Source: Cyanobacteria bacterium SBLK
GTDB lineage: Bacteria > Cyanobacteriota > Cyanobacteriia > Cyanobacteriales > Spirulinaceae
Reading direction: 5' to 3'
DNA length: 42,415 nt
Assembly (NCBI GenBank): GCA_017746715.1
Contig: JAGHZQ010000110.1
Span: 1 to 42,415 of the forward strand
In this document: one piece after another, positions 7,999-15,961 of the stretch
How positions within the stretch are numbered: the first letter of the stretch is position 1
How the letters are laid out: each line of letters opens with the position of its first letter
The notes under the pieces: model-generated
Databases searched by the model: none
What the model was told of the DNA's origin: nothing
The model's input: only the letters and a program-made list of their open reading frames with translations
Translations under genes and position numbers: made by a program

Positions 7999-8484
7999 GA
8001 TTGACTAAATTTCCACTATTAAAGTGAATGAAATTTTACATGAGAAGGTTTCTAGTTATTGAAAAATAAGTGCTTTACTTTTCCCCGAGTATGGCTGTAG
8101 TTTAAACAAACTTTAATGCTTTATCGGTGCAAGATGCACTCTCACTCTCAACTAGAAAAAGTGTTATACCCAACTTCAAATATTGCCTACAAGATATTGT
8201 TAGGTATATTGAGACTGTTTAAGAGAAAACACCTTGTAAGAGCATAATCCATTTTTCCTCTTAAGTAAAGTAATGAGTCCGCATTTTTTGGAGACTCATT
8301 ATTAACCTCTATCCGTTTTCTTAAACGCTGAGTACGGTTACAAAAATAGTACACTCATCTATACCGATCAAAACCTTCGCACCGGGAGATTTTGTCCGAC
8401 TGGTACAGAAAGCGCGGGAGAATGGTTATGCTGTCGCTCACCCAACCTACGATATTGAAGTCGATCTTTCGGATTTGATATTAA
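7999..8484. other. intergenic region with an inverted repeat and a possible gene remnant
   Basis: The left half is AT-rich and would hold the promoter of the exported-protein gene. An imperfect inverted repeat, TATACCCAAC (8165-8174) against GTTAGGTATA (8199-8208), encloses a smaller AATAT/ATATT stem. The right part (8325-8480) is listed separately as a possible remnant. No complete gene is supported. Confidence 0.5.
8325..8480 (+). pseudogene. possible gene remnant, unidentified
   Basis: The plus-strand frame opens after a TAA at 8322-8324 and reads, without ATG, through a protein-like stretch. It includes APGDFVRLVQKARENGYAV followed by AHPTYDIEVDLSDLILIN. It then runs antisense into the histidine-rich gene, where the reading loses protein character. 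Codon choice and residue mix look like a real, now headless, gene piece. I cannot assign a family. Confidence 0.35.
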
Positions 8485-8835
8485 TTAATGCTGATGCCCT
8501 TCATGATTCATTTCCTCGCCCTCTGAATGACCGCCATGCCCTTCATGTCCCTCATGTCCCTCATGATTATGATTGAGGGGAATTCTCACATTTCCCATAC
8601 CCATCGTTCCCACGCTCACGATTCCCATTGATTGGATGCCAGCCGAAAGCACCCCCATTCCCACCAGTCCAGCCGAAAGAACCCCCATCGACACCGCACC
8701 CAAAGACAAAATGCCCATCGGAACAACGCCAATCGAAACAATGCCCATCGGAACGACACCAATCGAAATATAACCGAGGGGCGCAATCCCGATCGCGATC
8801 AATTTTGTTGGTTTGCCGTGGTCGTGGTCGTGCAT
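8485..8835 (-). CDS. histidine-rich protein with glycine pentapeptide (G-x4) repeats
   Basis: From the ATG at 8835 (spaced 6 nt from GGA) the product has 116 residues. It has a His-rich head (MHDHDHGK), a core of about 13 perfect five-residue units and a His/Glu-rich tail. In the core glycine recurs every fifth residue (GIAPL, GYISI, GVVPM, GIVSI, GVVPM, GILSL...). The tail has repeated HEGHEGHGGH and ends HEGHQH. The DNA of the core repeats with 15- and 30-bp periods. The core could be a small quadrilateral beta-helix like other period-5 repeat proteins, or membrane-associated. The tails should bind Zn, Ni, Cu or similar metals. A TTG at 8850 would add five residues. Function is unknown. Confidence 0.7.
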   Translation of the reverse strand: MHDHDHGKPTKLIAIGIAPLGYISIGVVPMGIVSIGVVPMGILSLGAVSMGVLSAGLVGMGVLSAGIQSMGIVSVGTMGMGNVRIPLNHNHEGHEGHEGHGGHSEGEEMNHEGHQH

Positions 8836-8952
8836 GAGAAATCCATCCAAAAATCAAAGGATCGGCTTGAGAAACCGCATATTATCATCAATGGGTCGCG
8901 ATCGCCTTGTCAAAAGACATTCCGTAAAACTTCCTCACCCCATCTCGCAAAA

Positions 8953-10683
8953 ATGAAGTTTCATTGCAATAGCTTGACAATCCCCAAAAATTCTTATTTT
9001 TTTCGAGAAAAGTTTGCCGTAGAATGTATCTCGGAGAATCCCTCAATCATTGCTTTGAAATACAACGTCATTCAAGAAACGGCTTCCCTATTGACCCGCG
9101 ATCGCGTTCGTCTCGATGCGGATATTTACCGTCCCGAGGCCAGAGGGGAATTTCCCGTCTTATTAATGCGCCAACCCTACGGGCGAGCGATCGCATCTAC
9201 CGTCGTCTATGCCCATCCCAAATGGTACGCCTCCCGAGGTTATATTGTTGTCATTCAAGATGTACGGGGTCGCGGCACATCTGGAGGCAAATTCGATCTT
9301 TTTGTCAATGAAGTAGAAGATGGGTTTGAGAGCGTCGAGTGGGCTTCGAGACTTCCTCAAAGTACCGGGGAAGTGGGAATGTATGGATTTTCCTACCAAG
9401 GCATGACGCAACTTTATGCGGCCCAAAGCCAACCCTCTGCTTTAAAAGTGCTTTGTCCGGGGATGCTAGGTTACAATGTTTATGCGGATTGGGCCTACGA
9501 AAACGGCGCATTTTGCCTGCAAGCTAACTTAGGTTGGTCGGTTCAATTAGCCGCAGAAACCGCCCGCTTGCAAGGAGATTTTAAAGCCTATCAAATCCTC
9601 TACACGGCGGCCCGCGATTTACCCTTTGATAACCCTTCCCCTCCCTTTCGAGAATGCTTGCGAAAATATGCCCCCAGCTCCTTCTTTTATGACTGGTTAT
9701 CCCACCCCCAACCCGGAGAATATTGGCAGCAATTTCAACCAGATTTAAGGAAGGTCGATCTACCCATGCTACATATTGGCGGCTGGTTTGATTTTTATCT
9801 GCGAGGCACATTGCGCTTATATCGAGAAATGGCGCAACAATGCCAAAACCCGCAATATTTAATCGTTGGCGTTTGGGGGCATTTACCATGGGGGAGAAAA
9901 GTTGGGGCGATCGATTACGGTTTCGAGGCAAACAGTCCCGTTGACGAATTACAAATTCGCTGGTTCGATCGCTTTTTAAAAGGAAAAGATACAGAAATAC
10001 AAGAAGATCCCGTGCATTTATTTGTCATGGGGCGCGATCGCTGGCAGAATTTCCCAACTTTTCCGATGGTAGAAAACACGGCCTATTATTTAGCCAGTAA
10101 TGGCTTGGCAAATATTCGCGAGGATGCGGGGAAATTAACGCTAAATTGTTGTAGCGACGAACAACAAGAAGATATTCTCGTTCACGATCCTTGGCGACCC
10201 GTTCCCAGTTTAGGCGGTCATGCCGCTTTTCCCTCTGGTGCCTTCGAACGCTCTCAAATTGACTGTCGCAGCGATGTTTTAACCTATACTACCGCCCCCC
10301 TAACTTCAGAGATTTGCATCCTCGGACAAATGATTGTCGAGTTGTATTGTCAAGCAGATGCCCCCAGTTTCGATCTTTGTGCCATTGCCTCAGAAGTTCG
10401 TAAAAATGGCAGCGTTTATAATTTTGCCCAAGGATATATTCGCCTGAATTCTAGGCAAAATCCCGTACAAATTCCCCTGCAAGAAACTTGTATCGCGATC
10501 GCCCGAGGAAATTGCTTGCGTTTGAGCATTAGTGCTGCTTGTTTTCCCGCTTATCCGATTAATTTGGGGACGACTTTATTCGATCCGGAAACGAATTGGA
10601 ACAATGCCAAAATTATCACGATTGGTTTTCGTTCCGGGACGCAGTTTCCTTCTCGGATTGTGATTCCCATTAATCCCAATTAG
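8953..10683 (+). CDS. CocE/NonD family alpha/beta hydrolase (X-Pro dipeptidyl-peptidase-like)
   Basis: From the ATG at 8953 the product has 576 residues. The hydrolase domain begins at ETASLLTRDRVRLDADIYRP and carries the nucleophile in YGFSYQGM (Ser147). GGWFDFYLRG and the GVWGHLPWG histidine region follow. The C-terminal third (after LVHDPWRPVPS) is the jelly-roll domain typical of CocE/NonD and PepX proteins. The family cleaves esters or X-Pro peptides; the substrate here is unknown. The frame is open back to 8632, but that upstream part is antisense to the histidine-rich gene and has no protein character. No good ribosome binding site marks 8953; TTG at 9055 is an alternative closer to the domain. 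Confidence 0.88.
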   Translation: MKFHCNSLTIPKNSYFFREKFAVECISENPSIIALKYNVIQETASLLTRDRVRLDADIYRPEARGEFPVLLMRQPYGRAIASTVVYAHPKWYASRGYIVVIQDVRGRGTSGGKFDLFVNEVEDGFESVEWASRLPQSTGEVGMYGFSYQGMTQLYAAQSQPSALKVLCPGMLGYNVYADWAYENGAFCLQANLGWSVQLAAETARLQGDFKAYQILYTAARDLPFDNPSPPFRECLRKYAPSSFFYDWLSHPQPGEYWQQFQPDLRKVDLPMLHIGGWFDFYLRGTLRLYREMAQQCQNPQYLIVGVWGHLPWGRKVGAIDYGFEANSPVDELQIRWFDRFLKGKDTEIQEDPVHLFVMGRDRWQNFPTFPMVENTAYYLASNGLANIREDAGKLTLNCCSDEQQEDILVHDPWRPVPSLGGHAAFPSGAFERSQIDCRSDVLTYTTAPLTSEICILGQMIVELYCQADAPSFDLCAIASEVRKNGSVYNFAQGYIRLNSRQNPVQIPLQETCIAIARGNCLRLSISAACFPAYPINLGTTLFDPETNWNNAKIITIGFRSGTQFPSRIVIPINPN

Positions 10684-10713
10684 CGATCGCCAATCCTTGG
10701 TTTTTCTTAAAGA

Positions 10714-10785
10714 CTCCCCAGGTAAGATTCGAACTTACGACCAATCGGTTAACAGCCGACCGCTCTACCACTGAGCTACTGAGGA
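10714..10785 (-). tRNA. tRNA-Asn (anticodon GTT)
   Basis: The minus strand folds into a 72-nt cloverleaf. The acceptor stem TCCTCAG pairs with CTGGGGA (one T-G wobble), with discriminator G at 10714. The D-arm is GCTC..GAGC, the anticodon loop CTGTTAA has GTT, and the T-arm contains GTTCGAATC. CCA is not encoded. Confidence 0.96.
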
Positions 10786-10814
10786 ATGTTGTGCGTTTAT
10801 CGCAACGGTTTCCT

Positions 10815-10844
10815 ATTATAAACACCTCTAACTGAATTTGGCAA
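10815..10844 (-). promoter_or_regulatory. sigma-70 type promoter of tRNA-Asn
   Basis: On the minus strand TTGCCA (10839-10844) and a perfect TATAAT (10815-10820) are separated by 18 bp. Transcription would start about 20-25 nt before the mature 5' end at 10785. Confidence 0.7.
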
Positions 10845-10950
10845 GGTCTGCAAGAAATTTTTTTTAATTGCGAATTCTTGCTGAGGATTTTCCCCTCATT
10901 GCCGGCGATCGGGCTATGGTTAAGATCAGTGCCGCCACCATTGCCATCCC

Positions 10951-11427
10951 ATGCTTGCCCATCACCGCAAATTTGTCTGTCTGTCTCTCTCCCGTGTCGA
11001 TCTGCCCCTGCAATCAACCATTGAAACAGCTGCAACCCTCTATCGCAAAGATGCCGAAAGATTCCACGTTTTGTTGAAAAAACCAACTTTTCCGGATCGC
11101 ATCTCTGGGAATGCCATTTTGACCCCCAAGAATAGCGACGGTCTCTTATGGTTGGAACTATCTGCCCATCGCGTTATTATGACTATGCAGGGACAAGGCA
11201 AGCTGGGCTATCGTCACTTTTGGGAAAAAGATCGCTACGGCACGAGTCGCTATTGGTTGCACGGAGATACCGTCGATCGCAATGGCTCTTTACAATTAAA
11301 AAATTTTACCCATCGCTTGCATTTATCCAGTCGGGGGTTGCCCCATCGCCTGCATCTCGAATACCAGCTTTATTCTGGCGATCTACAACTGGGGGAATAT
11401 ATTTTGGATTTGGAGATCCAACTTTAA
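10951..11427 (+). CDS. conserved-looking hypothetical protein
   Basis: I do not recognise the family. The 158-residue product has no signal peptide or membrane segment. It is rich in His, Arg and aromatic residues, with alternating beta-like strands such as WLELSAHRVIMTMQGQG and LHLEYQLYSGDLQLGEYILDLEI. These suggest a small beta-rich domain. The ATG at 10951 is the first start in a frame with good codon use. It stands between tRNA-Asn and map in the same direction as map, 94 bp ahead of it. Confidence 0.65.
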   Translation: MLAHHRKFVCLSLSRVDLPLQSTIETAATLYRKDAERFHVLLKKPTFPDRISGNAILTPKNSDGLLWLELSAHRVIMTMQGQGKLGYRHFWEKDRYGTSRYWLHGDTVDRNGSLQLKNFTHRLHLSSRGLPHRLHLEYQLYSGDLQLGEYILDLEIQL

Positions 11428-11521
11428 TTGGGGAGGTGCGATCGGACGGGAAAATGAGAAAATATAATAATTATTAAAGACAGACCGAACCGAGAAAATA
11501 TTAACAATCCGAACAAAGTCC

Positions 11522-12292
11522 ATGGGTAACGAACAAATTACACTGCTATCCCGCAGAGAACTAGAAGGAATGAGACGGGCGGGACGCGCGGCTGCCGAAC
11601 TTCTCGACCATCTCGGCAAGATGGTCGAACCGGGAATTAGCACGCTACAACTGAATGAAGAAGCAGAACGGTGGACGAAGAAACGAGGGCTGAAAAACGC
11701 CCCTCTGGGCTACGGTAGCCCACCTTTTCCCAAATCGATATGCACTAGCGTCAATGAGGTGATTTGTCACGGCATTCCCAATGCCAAACAAATTCTACGG
11801 GATGGAGATATTGTTAATATTGATGTCACTCCTATTGTCGAAGGCTATCACGGGGATACTTCCCGCACCTTTTTTGTGGGAACGCCTTCCCCTACGGCAA
11901 AAAAATTGGTAGAGGTAACGGAAGAATGCCTGTATCGCGGCATTGCGGCAGTGAAACCGGGGGGACGCGTTGGCGATATCGGTGCCGCTATTCAAGACTA
12001 TGCAGAAGCCCAAGGGTTTTCCGTAGTGCGGGATTTCGTCGGCCACGGAGTCAATCGCATTTTCCACGCCCCGCCGCAAATTCCCCATTACGGCACCCAA
12101 GGCAAGGGAAAGCGCCTGCGATCGGGTATGGTGTTTACTATCGAACCGATGATTAATGAGGGAACGTGGCGGCACGATCTCCTTGCCGATGGCTGGACGG
12201 CATTAACCAAGGATCGCAAACTTTCCGCTCAATTCGAGCATACCATTGCTGTCACTGGTGATGGGGTGGAAATTTTAACGAAGCGGGAATAA
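11522..12292 (+). CDS. map: methionine aminopeptidase, type I
   Basis: The 256-residue protein is normal length for bacterial type I enzymes. It removes the initiator methionine from nascent proteins using two metal ions. The metal ligands are in NIDVTPIVEGYHGDTSRTF (two Asp), FVGHGVNRIFH (His), FTIEPMINEG (Glu) and QFEHTIAVT (Glu). The entry LLSRRELEGMRRAGRAAAE is typical of the cyanobacterial forms. The start ATG at 11522 fits homologue length. Cyanobacteria usually have several map paralogues. Confidence 0.95.
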   Translation: MGNEQITLLSRRELEGMRRAGRAAAELLDHLGKMVEPGISTLQLNEEAERWTKKRGLKNAPLGYGSPPFPKSICTSVNEVICHGIPNAKQILRDGDIVNIDVTPIVEGYHGDTSRTFFVGTPSPTAKKLVEVTEECLYRGIAAVKPGGRVGDIGAAIQDYAEAQGFSVVRDFVGHGVNRIFHAPPQIPHYGTQGKGKRLRSGMVFTIEPMINEGTWRHDLLADGWTALTKDRKLSAQFEHTIAVTGDGVEILTKRE

Positions 12293-12592
12293 AGGATTGT
12301 AAAATGTGCGATCGCGGTACGAAGAAAAATCGCGATCGTGCTTTCATTAGAGTGAATTAAACCAATAAAGAAGAAATTCGCCAACGACTAGAACGTTTGA
12401 ACTTGTCCATCTCGAAAATCTCCTTTAAGACAGAAAAATTAGGACGAAGTGAGAAATGGGAAGAGTCGCGATCGCCAGCCCATTCAACCCCCTGCATTTT
12501 GTTTTTTTGCGGGTATATGTTAAGTTAAAAGAAAATTAATTGAAATTTATTCTCATTAAAATCATTAAAAGAATTTTGGAGTTTAGGTTAAA
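12293..12592. other. intergenic spacer between map and the ABC permease
   Basis: Apart from the hairpin just after map, I see no gene here. A short plus-strand open stretch (NKEEIRQRLERLNLSISKI and on) lacks a start codon and is too short to judge. The final 60 bp are AT-rich and should contain the permease promoter. Confidence 0.45.
12306..12344 (+). terminator. possible terminator after map
   Basis: GTGCGATCGCG (12306-12316) can pair along all 11 positions (two G-U) with CGCGATCGTGC (12331-12341) around a 14-nt loop, followed by TTT. The stem is built from HIP1 sequences, and the T-run is short, so it may be incidental. Confidence 0.35.
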
Positions 12593-14290
12593 TTGTCCGC
12601 ATCTTCCTCTTTATTAAAAACCCGGAAATTTCTGCAAGGCGTTGTTCGCAACGTCTTTCCTTTAGGAAATTTTGGCTGGACGCTGTTGGTTGCCGCGATC
12701 GCCATTCCCATTTGTACCCCCATTCTCGTCGTTCTCAGCAGTGTTTTTGCGAATTCGGGTGAAATTTGGAGTCATTTGGCTTCAACAGTATTGCCAGATT
12801 ATCTCAAGAATTCTTTTATTTTAATGGTTGGGGTGGGGTTTGGCACCTTTGCGATGGGGACGGGGACGGCGTGGCTGAGTACCATGTGCCGCTTTCCCGG
12901 GAGTCGTTGGCTGGAATGGCTGCTTTTGCTTCCCCTCGCAATGCCGGCTTATTTATTGGCTTATGTTTATACCGAATTTTTAGACTATTACGGCATCTTT
13001 CAGACGACTTTACGCAATATTTTTGGCTGGAGCAATGCGGGAGATTACTGGTTTCCCGACGTTCGTTCCATGGGAGGCGCGATCGCCATGCTGGTACTCG
13101 TCCTCTATCCCTATGTTTATCTACTGGCACGAGTAGCATTTTTAGAGCAGTGTACTTGCACCCTCGAAGCCAGTCGATCGCTGGGGTGCAATCCGTGGCG
13201 CAGTTTTGTGAGAGTTGCCCTTCCCCTCGCCCGTCCTTCCATTATTGCCGGGTTGGCATTGGTATTGATGGAAACCTTAAATGATTTCGGGACAGTAGAG
13301 TTTTTTGGCATTTCCACGTTTACCACGGGAATTTATCGCACTTGGTTGGGGATGGGAGAACATACAGCGGCAGCACAACTGGCGGCAGTTTTGCTCACTT
13401 TTGTATTGATTTTAATTGCTTTAGAGCGGCGATCGCGCCGTCAAGCCAGATATTACCAAACTTCCAACCATGCCAAACCCTTTCAACCCTATATTCTCGG
13501 GCAATGGCGAGCGGGTGCGGCTTTAATGGCGTGTGGCATTCCCGTGATTTTAGGGTTTTTGCTGCCGATGGTAGTATTGCTGGAAATGACCTTAAATCAT
13601 CCAGATAGCACCCTCGGTCGCAATTTTTGGGACTTGGCATCCCATAGCTTGATTTTGGCGGTTTTAACGGCAGTTTTGGGGGTCGTTATCGCTCTCGTGA
13701 TGGCTTATGGGAAGCGGTTGCAGAAGAATTTCGCCATGTCTTTTTCCGTCCGTATCGCTGCAATGGGGTATGCGGTACCGGGATCCGTGATTGCAGTGGG
13801 GGTTCTCATTCCCATCGGACGATTTGATAATGCGATCGATGGGTGGATGCGATCGCAGTTTGGCATCTCCACGGGACTATTATTAAGCGGGACGATCGCG
13901 GCGTTGATTTTTGCTTACTTGGTGCGCTTTTTGGCGGTTTCTTTCAATACTGTAGAGTCCAGTTTGGGGAAAATTCAACCCAGTTTAGACGATGCGGCGA
14001 GAAGTTTGGGTCATTCTCCTGCGAGTACCTTGATTAAAGTTCACGCACCTTTGATGTCGGGAGGTCTTTTAACGGCGGCGATGTTGGTGTTTGTCGATGT
14101 CATGAAGGAACTTCCTGCAACGTTGGTGATTCGTCCTTTTAACTTCGATACCCTGGCGATCCGAGTTTATCAGTATGCCTCAGACGAGCGTTTGGTAGAA
14201 GCCGCCGCACCCGCACTGGCGATCGTTTTGGTGGGGATCGTCCCGGTGATTTTCCTCAGTTTGAAAATTGCGCGATCGCGCCACTGTTGA
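12593..14290 (+). CDS. futB: iron(III)-type ABC transporter permease, fused two-domain (FutB/FbpB-like)
   Basis: The 565-residue protein has about twelve membrane helices in two homologous halves. Each half carries an ABC-permease EAA loop: EASRSLGCNPWRSFVRVALP (about residues 198-217) and DAARSLGHSPASTLIKVHAP (about residues 468-487). The fused form is typical of Fe3+ uptake permeases (FbpB/SfuB/FutB). It would pair with a periplasmic iron-binding protein and an ATPase, neither of which is adjacent. The start is a TTG at 12593 behind GGAG and AGG. No earlier ATG fits. Thiamine or other fused permeases are less likely alternatives. Confidence 0.85.
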   Translation: MSASSSLLKTRKFLQGVVRNVFPLGNFGWTLLVAAIAIPICTPILVVLSSVFANSGEIWSHLASTVLPDYLKNSFILMVGVGFGTFAMGTGTAWLSTMCRFPGSRWLEWLLLLPLAMPAYLLAYVYTEFLDYYGIFQTTLRNIFGWSNAGDYWFPDVRSMGGAIAMLVLVLYPYVYLLARVAFLEQCTCTLEASRSLGCNPWRSFVRVALPLARPSIIAGLALVLMETLNDFGTVEFFGISTFTTGIYRTWLGMGEHTAAAQLAAVLLTFVLILIALERRSRRQARYYQTSNHAKPFQPYILGQWRAGAALMACGIPVILGFLLPMVVLLEMTLNHPDSTLGRNFWDLASHSLILAVLTAVLGVVIALVMAYGKRLQKNFAMSFSVRIAAMGYAVPGSVIAVGVLIPIGRFDNAIDGWMRSQFGISTGLLLSGTIAALIFAYLVRFLAVSFNTVESSLGKIQPSLDDAARSLGHSPASTLIKVHAPLMSGGLLTAAMLVFVDVMKELPATLVIRPFNFDTLAIRVYQYASDERLVEAAAPALAIVLVGIVPVIFLSLKIARSRHC

Positions 14291-14359
14291 TATAGTTTTC
14301 CTAGGCCATTTAAGTTTAGACATATTAATTTTATTTCTTTAACTAAGGAAATTTTGTCC

Positions 14360-15838
14360 ATGAGATTCCAATTGAGGCAAGCGATCGGTAATGCTTTGTT
14401 GCCCCTCTTATTTATTTTGTTTATGCTTCTGATATTACCAAGGACGAATGTGACTTCTTTCGATCCAGATGAAGGCCTTAACTTAATGAAAGCGGTTCTC
14501 TATTCCGAAGGTTTTTCTCTTTATCGAGAGACTTGGAGCGATCAGCCTCCCATCTTTACAATTGTTTTATCAACTTGGCTAGATATATTTGGACGTTCCG
14601 TCTATGCTGCCCGTGTTTTAGTTTTGTTGTTTTCAGCAGTTTTATTGTGGTCTTTTTATCAAATTATCAAATATTTTCGAGGATATAGCGCCGCTATTTC
14701 TGGTAGTCTTATTCTTATTTTTCTCTCCAATCTTTATCTAAAACTCAGTATTTCTGTAATGATTGGCTTACCCAGTCTTGCTCTTGCCTTCGTTTCAATG
14801 TATATACTGATATGGTACTCTAAGAGCAACAAAAATGCTAGAAAGGTTTGCTTATTTAGCTCTGCCCTAATTATGTCAATATCTTTTCAAATAAAGTTAA
14901 CATCAGTGCTTTTAGTGCCTTCAATAATTACTTGGATAATCTATTGTAGAGCTAACTCTATAAAATTGAAGAAAGAAGTTTTTATTTCTATATTATCCGA
15001 TCTTTTCATATGGTTTTTCTCCTTGGTGTCTACTTATTTTATCTTGGGTTTTTCTCTAAAGTCACTCAACTACGAACAGCTTTGGCAGAGTCATAAAGTA
15101 GATAGCAATACAATAATCAATCTCGATGTACTCTGGAAAGTCTTCAACGATCATCGTGTACTAACTGCTCTAATGATTGTTGGCTTGATAACAATTTTAA
15201 TAGAGAAATACTGGGAAGCGATTATCCCTCTGATATGGTTCGTGATAGCAATTATATTTCTAACAAAGCATTCTCCTATTTGGTTTCATCACTATATTTT
15301 TATTTTTATACCTATGGCTTGGATAGCCTCATACTCTATGGCTGGGATAGTTGCCTTTTATCAAAGGAAGAATTGGAAAAGACATTTTCAAAATTTACAT
15401 ATAAAAGTTATTTTTCTCCCTGTTATATCTATTTTGCTCTTATTTTATGGAGTATTCAAAATCCCATCCTTAATTCCAAAGATAGATGAAAATAAGCAAC
15501 AAGTTATTGCGATTGAGATTCTCAAGCAGCATAAAAAATCCAATCAATGGGTTTTTGTGGATGAGCCTATAATTGCTTTTAATGCCAACTTGCTAGTCCC
15601 TCCCGAACTTGCCGTCATGTCAGCGAAGCGTTTTGCATCGGGCCAAATCGATTTTCACGATATTCCGCTAATTTTAGCGCGATATCAGCCCGATCAGATT
15701 CTCCTATCGCGATTTGTAGGCAAAGCACTAAATAATGATTCATTCAAAAGTTACCTGAAAGAAAATTATTCAAAAAATATATTGCCTATAGAAGGAAAGA
15801 ACAAGATTGGTTTTAAACATTACTTATCCAAAAATTAA
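14360..15838 (+). CDS. GT39/ArnT-like membrane glycosyltransferase
   Basis: From the ATG at 14360 (AAGGAA nine bases upstream) the product has 492 residues and about ten to twelve membrane helices. The first luminal loop has FDPDEGLNLMKAVLYSEG and SDQPPIFTIVLSTWL, the acidic DPDEG and QPP motifs of GT-C fold enzymes of family 39. Such enzymes move sugars from polyprenyl-phosphate donors to lipids or proteins at the membrane. The acceptor is unknown. The interior (about 14.7-15.5 kb) is clearly more AT-rich and poorer in HIP1 sites than its neighbours, which may reflect acquisition or simply hydrophobic codon content. The frame can extend to a TTG at 14354. Confidence 0.82.
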   Translation: MRFQLRQAIGNALLPLLFILFMLLILPRTNVTSFDPDEGLNLMKAVLYSEGFSLYRETWSDQPPIFTIVLSTWLDIFGRSVYAARVLVLLFSAVLLWSFYQIIKYFRGYSAAISGSLILIFLSNLYLKLSISVMIGLPSLALAFVSMYILIWYSKSNKNARKVCLFSSALIMSISFQIKLTSVLLVPSIITWIIYCRANSIKLKKEVFISILSDLFIWFFSLVSTYFILGFSLKSLNYEQLWQSHKVDSNTIINLDVLWKVFNDHRVLTALMIVGLITILIEKYWEAIIPLIWFVIAIIFLTKHSPIWFHHYIFIFIPMAWIASYSMAGIVAFYQRKNWKRHFQNLHIKVIFLPVISILLLFYGVFKIPSLIPKIDENKQQVIAIEILKQHKKSNQWVFVDEPIIAFNANLLVPPELAVMSAKRFASGQIDFHDIPLILARYQPDQILLSRFVGKALNNDSFKSYLKENYSKNILPIEGKNKIGFKHYLSKN

Positions 15839-15961
15839 TCTGTTTGCAATGACCAATAAAGAACAAGCAAGATGCTTGTTCCACCACTCTTCTCCTATTT
15901 TTGTACCCAGAAGGGACAAATCAGCCGATAATGAGAAAGAGTTTAAATCTTTCATCGCCCA

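Noticed and set aside
8632..8952. N-terminal extension of the CocE/NonD frame (107 codons rich in His, Arg, Asn)
   Set aside because: It is the antisense of the G-x4 repeat gene, and the residue pattern is a mirror of that repeat. The hydrolase homology starts far downstream.
10670..11086. 138-codon minus-strand frame
   Set aside because: It runs through tRNA-Asn and antisense to the gene at 10951; no protein character.
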